Shown here piece by piece: positions 17,449-27,114 of a stretch of DNA of 64,000 bases. Both the position numbers and the translations under genes were made by a program. The DNA comes from Alkalihalophilus pseudofirmus (GTDB lineage Bacteria; Bacillota; Bacilli; Bacillales; Bacillaceae_D). Where the stretch lies: assembly GCF_029094545.1 (NCBI RefSeq), contig NZ_CP117835.1:3452001-3516000 (forward strand). Direction: 5' to 3'. A model generated the notes under the pieces. The model was not told the DNA's origin, did no database searches, and worked only from the letters and a program-made list of their open reading frames with translations. Position 1 is the stretch's first letter; every line of letters begins with the position of its first letter.

Positions 17449-17637
17449 TTGACTGCTTCTCAATGTTTATTGCGCTTGTTCCTCTTTCTATTGCGTCAAT
17501 GTAGTTACTTATTGTCCTTATTACACTCTTTATTGCGTCAATCTAATAGAATTGCGTCAGTCTGAACGTTATTTATATTCCTTTTAAATATAATTGTCAC
17601 TAGTTTCCTTAGAATTGTGTCAATCTCCTCTCGAACT
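17449..17637 (+). repeat. Nine-unit 21-bp phased repeat element, copy 3
   Basis: Core T positions are about 17450, 17471, 17492, 17513, 17534, 17553, 17574, 17595 and 17616, giving 21 x4, 19, then 21 x3. The first and seventh units are degenerate. The lipA terminator hairpin follows at 17651. On the plus strand no gene lies upstream in sense; the metY promoter fires the other way. Confidence 0.72.
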
Positions 17638-17650
17638 GGTACACTCAAAT

Positions 17651-17680
17651 AAAAAAAGAGCGCCGCGGCGCTCTTTCCTC
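17651..17680 (-). terminator. Terminator of lipA
   Basis: GAGCGCCGCGGCGCTC is a perfect 16-nt palindrome; on the minus strand it is followed by seven T residues. Confidence 0.88.
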
Positions 17681-17681
17681 A

Positions 17682-18596
17682 TTAATTATGTGTTTTTGCT
17701 ACTTTGTTCGCTTCTTCTCTTACCTGTGCTTCGTTTACCTGCTCATCGGCATGGTATGAAGAGCGTACAAGCGGACCAGATTCACAGTGGCTGAAGCCTT
17801 TTTCAAGAGCAATCTCTTTAAATTCAGCAAATTCTTCTGGTGTGTAATACTTTTGTACTTTTAAATGCTTTTTCGTCGGTTGAAGGTATTGTCCAATAGT
17901 CATAATATCCACGTTGTTGGCACGAAGATCATCCATTGTTTCAATAATCTCTTCTCTTGTTTCACCAAGGCCGATCATCAGGCTTGATTTTGTAGGGATA
18001 TCTGGGTTCATTTCTTTAGCGCGGCGCAAGAACTCTAATGTACGGTCATACGTTGCACGTGCGCGAACTCTTGGCGACAGGCGGCGAACCGTTTCAATAT
18101 TATGGTTCATAATATTCGGTTTCGCATCCATTAACGTCTTCAGGCTATCAAAATTACCTAACATATCAGATGGCAGTACTTCAATCGTACAGAATGGATT
18201 TTTACGGCGTACGGCACGAACCGTTTCAGCAAACACAGCCGCCCCTCCGTCTTTTAAATCATCACGAGCGACAGCTGTGATAACGGCATGCTTTAATCCC
18301 ATCATTTCTACAGAATCTGCTACACGTTCCGGCTCTTGCAGGTCAAGTTCATTAGGAAGACCTGTTTTAACGGCACAGAAACGGCAGGCACGTGTACATA
18401 CATCCCCTAAGATCATAAATGTAGCCGTCTTACGAACAGCCCAGCATTCATGGATATTTGGACAACGCGCTTCTTCACAGACTGTATGTAGATTTTTCTC
18501 GCGCATCATCTTCTTTAGACCAGTGTAAGTCTCATTTGTGTTTAATTTTATTTTCAGCCACTCCGGCTTACGTAAATGTTCTTCTTTCTTTGCCAT
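17682..18596 (-). CDS. lipA: Lipoyl synthase
   Basis: The 304-residue radical SAM enzyme inserts two sulfur atoms into octanoyl groups to form lipoate. The radical SAM motif CTRACRFC (CxxxCxxC, about residues 83-90) and the auxiliary cluster motif [12 protein letters not shown] (CxxxxCxxxxxC, about 40-51) are intact, as is the C-terminal RSSYHAD serine ligand. The ATG at 18596 has GGAG 8 nt upstream; the in-frame GTG at 18605 is too close to it. Lipoate made here would serve GcvH at 42 kb. Confidence 0.95.
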   Translation of the reverse strand: MAKKEEHLRKPEWLKIKLNTNETYTGLKKMMREKNLHTVCEEARCPNIHECWAVRKTATFMILGDVCTRACRFCAVKTGLPNELDLQEPERVADSVEMMGLKHAVITAVARDDLKDGGAAVFAETVRAVRRKNPFCTIEVLPSDMLGNFDSLKTLMDAKPNIMNHNIETVRRLSPRVRARATYDRTLEFLRRAKEMNPDIPTKSSLMIGLGETREEIIETMDDLRANNVDIMTIGQYLQPTKKHLKVQKYYTPEEFAEFKEIALEKGFSHCESGPLVRSSYHADEQVNEAQVREEANKVAKTHN

Positions 18597-18792
18597 GCTA
18601 TTCACTCCATCCGCTTTCCCATATTCTGCATACGAAAATCGACAAACCTCGCTGCATTTATCTTTCTATACTTTATCATGATTATTCCCAAATGACCAAA
18701 CTATCGCTCGAAATTTCCATTGATTCACTCATATTTTTCTCTAAAAACTTTGCACACTAGAGAAGAAGAGAATTCCTAGAGGAGGGAATAAA

Positions 18793-19812
18793 GTGAAACG
18801 AGCTAAACGGTTTTTACAAATACTTATGCTGACCTTATTTATAATCAGTTCTGCTCCGCAGATTACTTTAGCAAATACGACCGAAGAAATGTCACAAGAA
18901 GAAATATTCAATGCACGGATGGAGCTGTATCAAAAAATGGAGGCCATTACCCAAGTCCCGTGGCATTATTTAGCTGCAGTTGATACGTATGAGCGTGGAC
19001 TGCGCCGTGCTCAGCGTGACCGGCCGAGGGAAGAAGGATTTATTTCTATCTTTTATGATCTGGAAATATGGGCAGGTCCGATCAACCCAAATAAAGAAGA
19101 CACAGATCCGTTATCCATTAGTTTATTTAATGGTAGAGGGTTAGATGGCAACGGTGATGGCGTCGCGAGTCCAACAGACGATGAAGATGTTCTATACACA
19201 TTTGCTCATTACTTAGAACAATACGGATTTGACGAAGATGACTTTAGAATTGCTTTATGGGATTATTACCAGCGCGAGCAGTCTGTTTCTATTATCCACG
19301 GTCATGCAGCTGTGTATGAGCATTTTGGAACACTTGATTTAGATGATCATGCGTTCCCTATCCCTCTCAATTATAATTACAGCTACAAAAACACATGGGG
19401 GGACCGTAGAGGTTGGGGCGGAAGGCGGATCCATGAAGGAACAGATATTTTCGCCGGCTATAATGTGCCAGTGCGTGCTACAGCTTACGGAAAAGTAGAA
19501 GTTAAAGGATGGAATATGTACGGCGGCTGGCGTATCGGTATTCGCGACTTAGATAATGTGTATCATTACTACGCTCATTTAAGCGGCTTCGAGAAAGGAA
19601 TTGAAGAAGGAAGCATTGTGTCTCCTGGCGATGTGGTTGGTTACTGCGGAAGCTCGGGTTACGGTAAGCCCGGCACCCAAGGCAAATTCCCGCCGCATCT
19701 TCATTATGGTATGTATAGAGATAACGGCTTTACTGAGTGGTCATTTGATCCATTCCCTTCATTAAAACAATGGGAGCGTAAAGCGTATCAAGACCGCAAA
19801 AAGAAGAAATAA
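18793..19812 (+). CDS. lytH: L-Ala-D-Glu endopeptidase LytH (M23 metallopeptidase, sporulation)
   Basis: The 339-residue secreted protein has a signal peptide (about residues 1-28) and a C-terminal M23 peptidase domain with zinc ligands in HEGTD (about 215-219) and HLHYG (about 307-311). The B. subtilis homologue LytH (YunA) trims peptide side chains during spore cortex maturation. The N-terminal 200 residues match the LytH lead region. Start is GTG at 18793 after GAGGAGGGAATAAA. It is divergent from lipA and followed by a strong terminator. Confidence 0.92.
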   Translation: MKRAKRFLQILMLTLFIISSAPQITLANTTEEMSQEEIFNARMELYQKMEAITQVPWHYLAAVDTYERGLRRAQRDRPREEGFISIFYDLEIWAGPINPNKEDTDPLSISLFNGRGLDGNGDGVASPTDDEDVLYTFAHYLEQYGFDEDDFRIALWDYYQREQSVSIIHGHAAVYEHFGTLDLDDHAFPIPLNYNYSYKNTWGDRRGWGGRRIHEGTDIFAGYNVPVRATAYGKVEVKGWNMYGGWRIGIRDLDNVYHYYAHLSGFEKGIEEGSIVSPGDVVGYCGSSGYGKPGTQGKFPPHLHYGMYRDNGFTEWSFDPFPSLKQWERKAYQDRKKKK

Positions 19813-19846
19813 GGAGCCAGCTTATGCTGACTCCTTATTTTTTGTA
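19811..19846 (+). terminator. Terminator of lytH
   Basis: AAGGAGCCAGC and GCTGACTCCTT form a stem with one mismatch, followed by ATTTTTTG. On the minus strand A-rich flanks make it less efficient. Confidence 0.85.
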
Positions 19847-19850
19847 CTTT

Positions 19851-19967
19851 TTAAGAAGAAGCTTTTTTCTGCTTTGCTACTCTAACTGCATTTGCAATAC
19901 TTAGAGCCATACCGCCCCAAATAATCAACATGCCGACAAGCATCATAACAATTGCGCCTGTACTCAT
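19851..19967 (-). CDS. MetS-like small membrane subunit of the adjacent NSS transporter
   Basis: This 38-residue protein (MSTGAIVMMLVGMLIIWGG at the start) is one transmembrane helix followed by a short basic tail (RVAKQKKASS). It matches the methionine/alanine importer small subunit that accompanies SNF-family transporters, first described as MetS with MetP in Corynebacterium. Its ATG overlaps the transporter stop as TAATG, and GGAGCTGAGCT upstream serves as ribosome binding site. Too short to appear in usual ORF filters. Functional pairing with the upstream transporter is inferred from the overlap and family precedent. Confidence 0.85.
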   Translation of the reverse strand: MSTGAIVMMLVGMLIIWGGMALSIANAVRVAKQKKASS

Positions 19968-21496
19968 TATAGCTCAGCTCCTTTATCATTTGAGTCTGTC
20001 GGAACATCAAGGTCGTTCTTCTGCCATTTGAATGCCGCAAAGACAAATCCAATGACAATCGCTCCGATTGCAACTACCCAGCCCCAGCTCACAACAAGCG
20101 ATGTTGGATAGTCTTCGTAATTAGAAGTGATATTTGTAATCGTATTTTGAATCGCCATGTAACCAAGAACAATCGGCGTGATAATGCTTAAGCATACTTT
20201 CCACCATAAGCCTGTTTTAAAGTCAGATACACCGTTTGCATGACTTTGTAATTCAGGAAGCTTACGGATGAACCATGATACGGCAATAACAGATACAAGA
20301 CCGGCTAATGCTACACCAAATTGGTTAATGAAGTAATCTGCTGTATCTAGGAAGAACAACCCGCCTTGTGTCGCAAAAAGCAATGAAATCAAGGCTGATA
20401 ATCCGCCCCCAAACGCAACGGCTTTTGTACGAGATACTTTAAACTTATCTTGAATCCCTGCTACAAATGTCTCCACAATTGAGATAAGTGAAGATAAACC
20501 TGCAAGCACTAAAGATCCGAAGAATAAGACTCCGAAAAATGCATTCATCCCAGGGAATGTATTAATGATCTCTGGGAAGACCACAAAGGCTAGCCCAATC
20601 CCTGCACTTGCTACTTCATCAACGCCGACACCAGATGCTGTCGCCATGAAACCTAATGCTGCGAAAACCCCGATACCTGCTAATAACTCAAAGCTCGAGT
20701 TACTAAAGCCTGTAATAAAGGCATTGTTGTTAATATCTGATTTCTTCCCAAGATAACTTGAGTAGGTAATCATAATCGCAAAGGCAATCGATAAACTAAA
20801 GAAAATTTGTCCGTAAGCTGCAACCCATACACCAGGGGACATGATCTCGCTCCAGTTTGGTGCAAAGAATGCATCTAAACCAACCATTGCTCCTTCAAGC
20901 GTTAACGCGCGAATAACAATTAATAAGAACATGACAAGTAACATCGGGATAAAGATACGGTTGGCCATTTCAATACCGCGTTTAACCCCTTTAAATAATA
21001 CGCCTAACGTTACGGCCCATACAACTAATAACGGAATGAATACACCCGGTACAAGGGAACCAACTTCACCTAACGCACCGCCTGATAAGTCAATACGCTG
21101 CAAGTACTCTCCCATTAAAAATCCGCCGGTATCTTCTCCCCAGCTTTGATTGAAAGCAAAATACGTGTAGGCAATCGCCCAAGCAATAATAACTGCATAG
21201 TAAGTGGAAATAACAAAGGCAATCGCTACCTGCCACCAGCCGATCCATTCGGCTTTTTTGTTTAACCTAGCATATGAAAGCGGTGCAGAGCCACGATACT
21301 TGTGCCCTAATGTAAACTCCATAATAAGTAGCGGAATTCCCGCTGTTAATAGTGCAAAAAGATAAGGTAAAAAGAATGCTCCCCCACCATTTTCATACGC
21401 TACATAAGGGAAACGCCAAATGTTACCCAAACCGACTGCTGAACCGATCGCTGCTAAAATAAATCCTGCTCGTGTTCCCCATTGCTCTCTAGCCAT
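19967..21496 (-). CDS. Sodium-dependent neurotransmitter-symporter-family (SNF/NSS) transporter
   Basis: The roughly 509-residue membrane protein has about 12 hydrophobic segments and the NSS signature GSAVGLGNIWRFPY near the N-terminus (about residues 15-28), where the LeuT fold binds sodium and substrate. Pairing with the MetS-like subunit suggests methionine or alanine/branched amino acid uptake, but substrate cannot be read from sequence. ATG at 21496 has AGAGGAG 9 nt upstream; the longer in-frame extension to 21589 crosses the leader and is discarded. A consensus promoter lies about 200 nt upstream. Confidence 0.88.
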   Translation of the reverse strand: MAREQWGTRAGFILAAIGSAVGLGNIWRFPYVAYENGGGAFFLPYLFALLTAGIPLLIMEFTLGHKYRGSAPLSYARLNKKAEWIGWWQVAIAFVISTYYAVIIAWAIAYTYFAFNQSWGEDTGGFLMGEYLQRIDLSGGALGEVGSLVPGVFIPLLVVWAVTLGVLFKGVKRGIEMANRIFIPMLLVMFLLIVIRALTLEGAMVGLDAFFAPNWSEIMSPGVWVAAYGQIFFSLSIAFAIMITYSSYLGKKSDINNNAFITGFSNSSFELLAGIGVFAALGFMATASGVGVDEVASAGIGLAFVVFPEIINTFPGMNAFFGVLFFGSLVLAGLSSLISIVETFVAGIQDKFKVSRTKAVAFGGGLSALISLLFATQGGLFFLDTADYFINQFGVALAGLVSVIAVSWFIRKLPELQSHANGVSDFKTGLWWKVCLSIITPIVLGYMAIQNTITNITSNYEDYPTSLVVSWGWVVAIGAIVIGFVFAAFKWQKNDLDVPTDSNDKGAEL

Positions 21497-21697
21497 CGTC
21501 GATAACTCCTCTCTGTTGTGAACTAAGTTCCTTAAATTGTATTCAAAAGATTCTGTAAATAGTAGCCGCACTAAAATATTTTTTATCAAAATTATTTGAC
21601 AATTATTTCGACAAGTCTATTTAGTGCATCAACGTGTAGTAGTATCCGTTTTTGTAACCCCTCCATTTTTTAGAGTTATCTGACTATTCACTTTTTG

Positions 21698-21726
21698 ATT
21701 ATAATGATTTGCTTGGTGTTTGTCAA
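21698..21726 (-). promoter_or_regulatory. Consensus sigma-A promoter of the NSS transporter
   Basis: On the minus strand TTGACA (21721-21726), 17-nt spacer, TATAAT (21698-21703): both hexamers match consensus exactly. The leader is about 195 nt long and contains complementary segments GCACTAAATA and TATTTTAGTGC (21563-21629 region) but no terminator and no riboswitch class that I recognise. Confidence 0.85.
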
Positions 21727-21802
21727 AATAATTTTAAGGAAATTGTCACATTTTTCGAAGGTTTTCTCAAAAAATGTATAGGAATTAGGCAATATGATCC
21801 AA

Positions 21803-21836
21803 AAAAGGCTTCTGCTTGGCAGCAGAAGCCTTTTCT
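21803..21836 (-). terminator. Terminator of the lysine-regulated NhaC-family gene
   Basis: On the minus strand AAAAGGCTTCTGCTGCCAAGCAGAAGCCTTTTTT forms a 12-bp stem followed by T6. Confidence 0.9.
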
Positions 21837-23384
21837 TTAGGACTCGATCGGTGTTGATAACTTTTTCAATATAAGAACTGTGATTACTAATAATACAAGA
21901 GCTGCAGCAAGCGTTAGAAGCACACTTCCTGTCGCACCTAGTACAAGGTAGGATATCAATGTAATAACGGCAGCCACAATCGCATACGGAAGCTGCGTGA
22001 CTACGTGGTCAATATGATGACTTCCTGCTCCTGTAGAAGATAAAATTGTCGTATCTGAGATTGGTGAACAATGATCTCCAAAGATTGCACCTGCAAGAAC
22101 GGCTGCAAGCATTGGAAGCATCATTGTGATATCAATAACAGCGGCCATCTCTCCAGCAATAGGAAGAAGCAGCCCGAATGTACCCCATGATGTACCCGTT
22201 GAAAATGCTGCAAATCCAGCAATTAAGAAAAGGATTGCAGGTAAGAACATTGGGTGAATATTGCCATCTACAAGAGAAGCTAGATATTGACCTGTTCCTA
22301 AGTCGCCGATGATTGAAATAATCGTCCATGCAAATAGTAAAATATAGATCGCTGGAAGCATCGATTTAATCCCGGCCCAAATCGTTGCACCAAGGTCACT
22401 TGCTTCGGTTTTCTTAACAATATTGAGCACAAGAGCCACTGCAAAACCGATAATACCACCATATAATAATGATGATGCTACATCAGTATTTTCAAATGTA
22501 GAAAGAATGGTTGCGGCACCTTCTGATGCTTGAATACCTGTAATAATCATAAAAGCAACTGTTCCTAAAACTAAAGCAACAATCGGCCATACAAGATCGC
22601 CGACACGGCCTTTATCACTAACTTTAAGATCTTCTTGATCTCCTGGAATTGCACCAGAATCAGGGTCAACAAGCTCACCAGTTTTAAATGCACGCTCTTC
22701 ATGTACTCTCATTGCTCCAAAATCAAGCTTAAAGAATACAACCGCTAGAACCAGCCCGATAGCAACTAGTGCATAAATGTTCATCGGAACCATCAGCATG
22801 AACGCTTGTAAGCCTTCATACTGCGTCACACCATGTGTAGCTAAAATGCCGGCAATAATTGTAATGATGTATGCTCCCCAGCTTGATACTGGTGCGATAA
22901 CACACATAGGTGCTGCTGTAGAGTCAACCAAGTAAGCAAGCTTTGCACGAGATACACGGTGACGGTCTGTTAATGGTCTAGACACGTTACCTACTGTTAA
23001 GCTGTTGAAATAATCATCGATAAAGATAATAATCCCTAACATCACTGTTACAAGCTGTGCGCCAACACGAGTTTTGACACGCTTTAATGCCCATTCTCCA
23101 AACGCACGGCTCCCTCCAGAACGAGTAACGAGCGCCGCCATCATACCAAGCAGTAATAGGAAAAAGATAATATAAAGTTCCCAATCATTAATAGCGCCGT
23201 CTACGACAAAGATTGCCGCAACAATTGATACAATTTCAGCTACACTATCAACAGGATTATACCCGTTTAACATTAGTGCACCGACGATAATACCGACACC
23301 AAGTGATAATAGTACGCGTCTAGTTAAGATAACCATCGCAAGTGCTAGTATTGGTGGCAGCAGCGATAAAATTGAACCTTCCAT
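21837..23384 (-). CDS. NhaC-family transporter, probable lysine transporter LysW
   Basis: This 515-residue protein has about 11-12 transmembrane helices and belongs to the NhaC Na+/H+ antiporter superfamily (FIDDYFNSLTVG and GDHCSPISDTT motifs). A lysine riboswitch with its own terminator precedes it, and NhaC-family proteins under L-boxes have been proposed as lysine transporters (LysW). I therefore favour lysine uptake over simple sodium/proton exchange. The start at 23384 (MEGSILSLLPP) has AAAGGGGG about 9 nt upstream; the ATG at 23393 is too close to that site. Monocistronic. Confidence 0.82.
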   Translation of the reverse strand: MEGSILSLLPPILALAMVILTRRVLLSLGVGIIVGALMLNGYNPVDSVAEIVSIVAAIFVVDGAINDWELYIIFFLLLLGMMAALVTRSGGSRAFGEWALKRVKTRVGAQLVTVMLGIIIFIDDYFNSLTVGNVSRPLTDRHRVSRAKLAYLVDSTAAPMCVIAPVSSWGAYIITIIAGILATHGVTQYEGLQAFMLMVPMNIYALVAIGLVLAVVFFKLDFGAMRVHEERAFKTGELVDPDSGAIPGDQEDLKVSDKGRVGDLVWPIVALVLGTVAFMIITGIQASEGAATILSTFENTDVASSLLYGGIIGFAVALVLNIVKKTEASDLGATIWAGIKSMLPAIYILLFAWTIISIIGDLGTGQYLASLVDGNIHPMFLPAILFLIAGFAAFSTGTSWGTFGLLLPIAGEMAAVIDITMMLPMLAAVLAGAIFGDHCSPISDTTILSSTGAGSHHIDHVVTQLPYAIVAAVITLISYLVLGATGSVLLTLAAALVLLVITVLILKKLSTPIES

Positions 23385-23450
23385 TCGGTCCATCCCCCTT
23401 TTTTGAGTTTGTTGATACAGGGATGCATCCTATACTCGGATAAAAGAGTA

Positions 23451-23715
23451 TAAAAAAAGCCGATAATGGCTACCCATTATCGGCTTAATAAGCACAGGTA
23501 TCCCCATCACAACAGTAGTTCTCCACAGTCTATTGACTGTGACAGTGTTACACTTCTTCAATGCAACCCCAGCAGAAAAGGTCTGACTCCTCTTTTCCAC
23601 TTCGGCAAATGATCCTTTTCACACTTCTCTACGTTGTCATCCTCCAAGTGTGTACTTATCTGCATTCGCGCCTCTACCCCACCATGTTGATGAGGCAACT
23701 TCATATTAAGTTTGC
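23451..23715 (-). ncRNA. Lysine riboswitch (L-box) with intrinsic terminator
   Basis: The minus strand carries the conserved L-box blocks in order: GGGTAGAGGCGCGA, AAGTACA, GGAGGATG, AAGTGTGAAAAGGATCA, GCCGAAG, GGGGTTGCATTGAA, ACTGTCACAG and CTGTGGAGAACTAC. It ends in a terminator hairpin AAGCCGATAATGG...CCATTATCGGCTT (23459-23487) with seven T residues. Lysine binding should favour the terminator and shut off the downstream NhaC-family gene. Confidence 0.95.
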
Positions 23716-23721
23716 CGAATT

Positions 23722-23750
23722 ATCTTATCATAGTTTTACAAGGTTGACAA
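23722..23750 (-). promoter_or_regulatory. Promoter of the lysine riboswitch transcript
   Basis: On the minus strand TTGTCA (23745-23750), 17-nt spacer, TAAGAT (23722-23727). It begins 2 nt after the yunB stop. Confidence 0.65.
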
Positions 23751-23752
23751 TG

Positions 23753-24499
23753 TTAATTATCGCCACCGCCTAAGGAATTACCTGGTGCTGGTATAATCAT
23801 ACTGCCGCCGTTCCCGCCGTAGTATTCAGGAACTTCTCCTTGAATGTTAATGAGGCCAACTGGAATTGTCGTCTTAATCGCTTCTGTATTTGTAGCAAAA
23901 GGAATGACAATCTTCACATCCACCACGACATCAAAATTAACGGAAATGGTCGTATTATTAATGCCCGTGTTAAATGTCTTCATATTAAAATCGGTTTTCA
24001 CATCGCCAATTGCCGAGAAACGAACAGGGACTTGCGGTCCTAGGTGAGCAAGTAAGGCATTATTCGTTGCCTGCCCAAGCGGAATCGTGTATATAATTCC
24101 CCCGTCTGAGGTAACAGCCTCTTCATTATCAAACGAAACATCAAACGCCTCGCCTTGTTCTACCGCCTTTAGATGGCGCTGAACGCGGTTTGTTGCTTCT
24201 GAGAGAATACGGTTGTACATTTGCGTATTGAACTGAACTGTATTATCAGCATCACGAATAAACAGCTCTTCTTGATTAAGGTCTGATGCGATCTTTTTAG
24301 ATACCGCATCATTTATCGCTTTTGTTGCAATGACTCTCGTTTCTGTTGTGGCAATATGAACAAGCGTCGGTCTGATTCCTTTCTCAATGATCCAAAGGCC
24401 TTGGACGGTTAAAATAACAAAGATTAAAAAGGATAAGAGCAGTACATAGCGAAATGGCAAGGGACCTTTCCGGGGTCTCGATCGTTTGCCGAATCTCAT
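23753..24499 (-). CDS. yunB: Sporulation protein YunB
   Basis: This 248-residue protein has a basic N-terminus, one transmembrane helix (about residues 15-38) and an extracytoplasmic domain ending in a Gly-rich tail (YYGGNGGSMIIPAPGNS). It matches YunB, a sigma-E-controlled sporulation protein. The start at 24499 has AAAGGGGG 8 nt upstream; the ATG at 24535 does not. Its mechanistic role is not established. Neighbour of lytH in B. subtilis; here an NSS transporter and the LysW-like gene have been inserted between them. Confidence 0.88.
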   Translation of the reverse strand: MRFGKRSRPRKGPLPFRYVLLLSFLIFVILTVQGLWIIEKGIRPTLVHIATTETRVIATKAINDAVSKKIASDLNQEELFIRDADNTVQFNTQMYNRILSEATNRVQRHLKAVEQGEAFDVSFDNEEAVTSDGGIIYTIPLGQATNNALLAHLGPQVPVRFSAIGDVKTDFNMKTFNTGINNTTISVNFDVVVDVKIVIPFATNTEAIKTTIPVGLINIQGEVPEYYGGNGGSMIIPAPGNSLGGGDN

Positions 24500-24571
24500 G
24501 TTGAAAACCCCCTTTGCAAAAACTATATGCAGCAAAGGGGGACAAATTGACTTCTATTTAATTATGCTTGA

Positions 24572-25057
24572 TTACTTTTTACGCTCATACGTACAAAACC
24601 TATGAGGATAGAGGTTTTTCTCATCGACTGTACCTGCCTCATCGGATACCTTCTCCCACTCGCTTTCTTTTATTTTTGGGAAGTAAGTGTCTCCTTCAAA
24701 GGTTTCGTCAATGTGAGTAATGTAGAGGCGGTCCGTATCATTCCAAAACAGCTTGAATAATTCGGCCCCACCTATAATAAAACATTCCTCTTCTTGTTTG
24801 GCGATGTCTAATACTTCTTCTAATTGATGAACGACCTCACAGCCCTCTGCGTTGAAATCTTTATTTCTCGTTAAGATCACATTTCTGCGCTTTGGAAGAG
24901 GCCGGCCGATCGATTCATACGTTTTACGCCCCATCACAATGGTATGCCCTGAAGTAACTCTCTTAAAATGAGCTAGATCAGCAGGCAGATGCCAAGGAAG
25001 ATCGTTATTTGCTCCGATTGTACGCTTGTTATCCATCGCTACAATATAGGAAATCAT
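24572..25057 (-). CDS. dfrA: Dihydrofolate reductase
   Basis: The 161-residue enzyme reduces dihydrofolate to tetrahydrofolate with NADPH. The substrate loop [18 protein letters not shown], the [11 protein letters not shown] cofactor motif and the FIIGGAELF segment are all present, and the catalytic acidic residue follows LPADL. Its ATG overlaps the thyA stop by 4 nt, so the two are translated together; ThyA produces the dihydrofolate this enzyme recycles. Confidence 0.96.
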   Translation of the reverse strand: MISYIVAMDNKRTIGANNDLPWHLPADLAHFKRVTSGHTIVMGRKTYESIGRPLPKRRNVILTRNKDFNAEGCEVVHQLEEVLDIAKQEEECFIIGGAELFKLFWNDTDRLYITHIDETFEGDTYFPKIKESEWEKVSDEAGTVDEKNLYPHRFCTYERKK

Positions 25058-25848
25058 ACCGATACCTCGCCTTTAATATGCGGATGCGGATCATAATCTG
25101 TTAACTCAAAGTCTTCAATTGTAAAGTCAAAGATCGATTTCACTTCTTTATTGATTTTCATTTTAGGAAGTGCTCTTGGTTCTCTTGTTAACTGAAGCTT
25201 TACTTGCTCAACATGGTTCGAATAGATGTGAGCATCTCCAAATGTGTGAACAAACTCACCTGGCTCAAGATCTGTTACTTGAGCAATCATCATCGTCAAC
25301 AGTGCATAAGAGGCAATATTAAAAGGCACGCCTAAGAAAATATCGGCGCTGCGCTGATATAACTGACAGGAAAGCTTGCCATCATTTACGTAAAATTGGA
25401 ACAAACAGTGGCAAGGAGCAAGCGCCATTTCATCAATTTCTGCTGGATTCCAGGCACTGACAATCAGCCTTCTAGAATCCGGATTATGTTTAATTTGTTC
25501 GATCAACTCAGAGATTTGATCAACTACTTTGCCATTTGCGCCTTGCCATGAACGCCATTGCTTACCATATACAGGTCCAAGATCGCCATTTTCGTCGGCC
25601 CATTCATTCCAGATTCGAACGTTATTTTCTTTAAGGTATCCAATATTGGTATCACCTTTTAAGAACCACAATAATTCATGGATAATCGAACGAAGGTGAA
25701 GCTTTTTCGTCGTCAGTGCCGGAAATCCTTCCGCTAGATCAAATCGCATCTGATAGCCAAAAGTACTTATCGTGCCTGTCCCCGTACGATCTGATTTTGT
25801 TTCACCATTTTTTAAAACATGCTCACATAAAGCAAGATATTGGTCCAT
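25054..25848 (-). CDS. thyA: Thymidylate synthase
   Basis: The 264-residue enzyme methylates dUMP to dTMP with methylene-tetrahydrofolate. Catalytic Cys146 lies in [11 protein letters not shown], the dUMP phosphate ligands in [13 protein letters not shown], and the DPHPHIKG end is typical. Length and sequence fit the 264-residue type (the E. coli-like enzyme, ThyB in B. subtilis). AAAGGAGTTGAACATAA precedes the ATG. Operon thyA-dfrA. Confidence 0.96.
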   Translation of the reverse strand: MDQYLALCEHVLKNGETKSDRTGTGTISTFGYQMRFDLAEGFPALTTKKLHLRSIIHELLWFLKGDTNIGYLKENNVRIWNEWADENGDLGPVYGKQWRSWQGANGKVVDQISELIEQIKHNPDSRRLIVSAWNPAEIDEMALAPCHCLFQFYVNDGKLSCQLYQRSADIFLGVPFNIASYALLTMMIAQVTDLEPGEFVHTFGDAHIYSNHVEQVKLQLTREPRALPKMKINKEVKSIFDFTIEDFELTDYDPHPHIKGEVSV

Positions 25849-25863
25849 TTATGTTCAACTCCT

Positions 25864-26964
25864 TTATTTTACGCTTGCAAGTGTTGCTTCTGTTTCCACG
25901 ATCGTCACATCTAAATAATCCATTAAATCAATATCATAATAATGTTTAATTCGCTGCCCATTTTCGTTAAATACGCGCACTACAGGGCGGGTGCTCATTT
26001 GTTTATTTTGTTTGACCACAATCGCCATACGCCCGTCACTTAATTTTACCGTGAGGCCGATTGGATAAATCGAAATGGTTTCACGAAACGTTTCAACAAG
26101 CTTTTTGTCGAAGATCTGGCCTGCCCCGGAATAAAGCAGTTCAAGCCCTTCATGAGGCAGCATCGGTTTTCTATAGACACGATGAGAAGTGACCGCATCA
26201 AATACATCGGCAATGCCAATAATTTTAGCATACTGATGAATGTGTTCGCCTCTTAACCCACGAGGATACCCGCTTCCATCTACCCGCTCGTGATGCTGCA
26301 GTGCACAGTGAGCAGCCAAAAGAGGAATATTTGGGACTCCCCGCAGCATATCATAGCCTGCCATCGCATGCGTCTTGATAATTTCATATTCATCATCATT
26401 TAATCGGCCTGGTTTATTTAAGACCTCAAGCGGAACAGACACTTTACCGACGTCATGCAGTAAGGCACCGACCCCGATTTCATTTAATTTCTTCGATGAA
26501 TAACCGAGCTTCATCGCAAGACCTAACGTGTAGACCGTCACATTTAACGAATGGGTAAATATGTAGTTGTCATGCACATAAGCTTCCTGCAGCATTGCAA
26601 GCGCATCTTGATTTTCTTTAATATCTTTTAAAAGGGAATCAATAACTGATGTAAAGCTCTTGCTGAGATGGTCCAAATTAATCGTTTTGTTGAGCTTTGT
26701 TTCCACACTTATCGCTTTGAACTCTTCTTTAATCGTTTGAACCGCCTTGTGCCTAGTATCCTCACGAATCACTGATTCAATGACAACATCTTCTGTCATC
26801 TCATCTTCTATGTAGATATAATAGATCCCCATATCAACAAGACGGGCTTTTAGACGATCTGTCAGGGCAACTCCCCTAAAAAGTAAGATCTGGCCATTGT
26901 CATTGTAAATATCGCGGCCGAGCGTTGCTCCAGACTCTACATGCTTAACAGATACTAACCTCAT
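25864..26964 (-). CDS. HD-GYP domain protein, probable cyclic di-GMP phosphodiesterase
   Basis: The 366-residue cytosolic protein has an N-terminal region of about 100 residues without a clear family and an HD-GYP domain from about 125 to 310: LLHDVGK (HD), HHERVDGSGYPRGL (GYP variant), and IADVFDAVTS. The metal-binding His and Asp residues are all present, so it should degrade cyclic di-GMP. The GGDEF protein at 58.4 kb could supply the opposing activity. It lies 15 nt upstream of thyA, likely co-transcribed. B. subtilis has no such gene at this position. Confidence 0.88.
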   Translation of the reverse strand: MRLVSVKHVESGATLGRDIYNDNGQILLFRGVALTDRLKARLVDMGIYYIYIEDEMTEDVVIESVIREDTRHKAVQTIKEEFKAISVETKLNKTINLDHLSKSFTSVIDSLLKDIKENQDALAMLQEAYVHDNYIFTHSLNVTVYTLGLAMKLGYSSKKLNEIGVGALLHDVGKVSVPLEVLNKPGRLNDDEYEIIKTHAMAGYDMLRGVPNIPLLAAHCALQHHERVDGSGYPRGLRGEHIHQYAKIIGIADVFDAVTSHRVYRKPMLPHEGLELLYSGAGQIFDKKLVETFRETISIYPIGLTVKLSDGRMAIVVKQNKQMSTRPVVRVFNENGQRIKHYYDIDLMDYLDVTIVETEATLASVK

Positions 26965-27062
26965 AGTAGTTCACCTTGATTCTTGTGTATTTAACACGCA
27001 ACTATAACAAAGTGTACCGCAAGCCTGCCTATTTGTGAACAACCTCTCTGTGACAAAAACAA

Positions 27063-27111
27063 AAAGCCCTTGATCGGCTGCTTTTTTCTCAGCGGCCGAC
27101 TAGAGGGCTTT
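27063..27111 (-). terminator. Terminator of yunC
   Basis: On the minus strand AAAGCCCT...AGTCGGC and GCCGATCA...AGGGCTTT form a long stem around an internal loop, followed by TTTTTGTTTTTG. Confidence 0.82.
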
Positions 27112-27114
27112 CTT

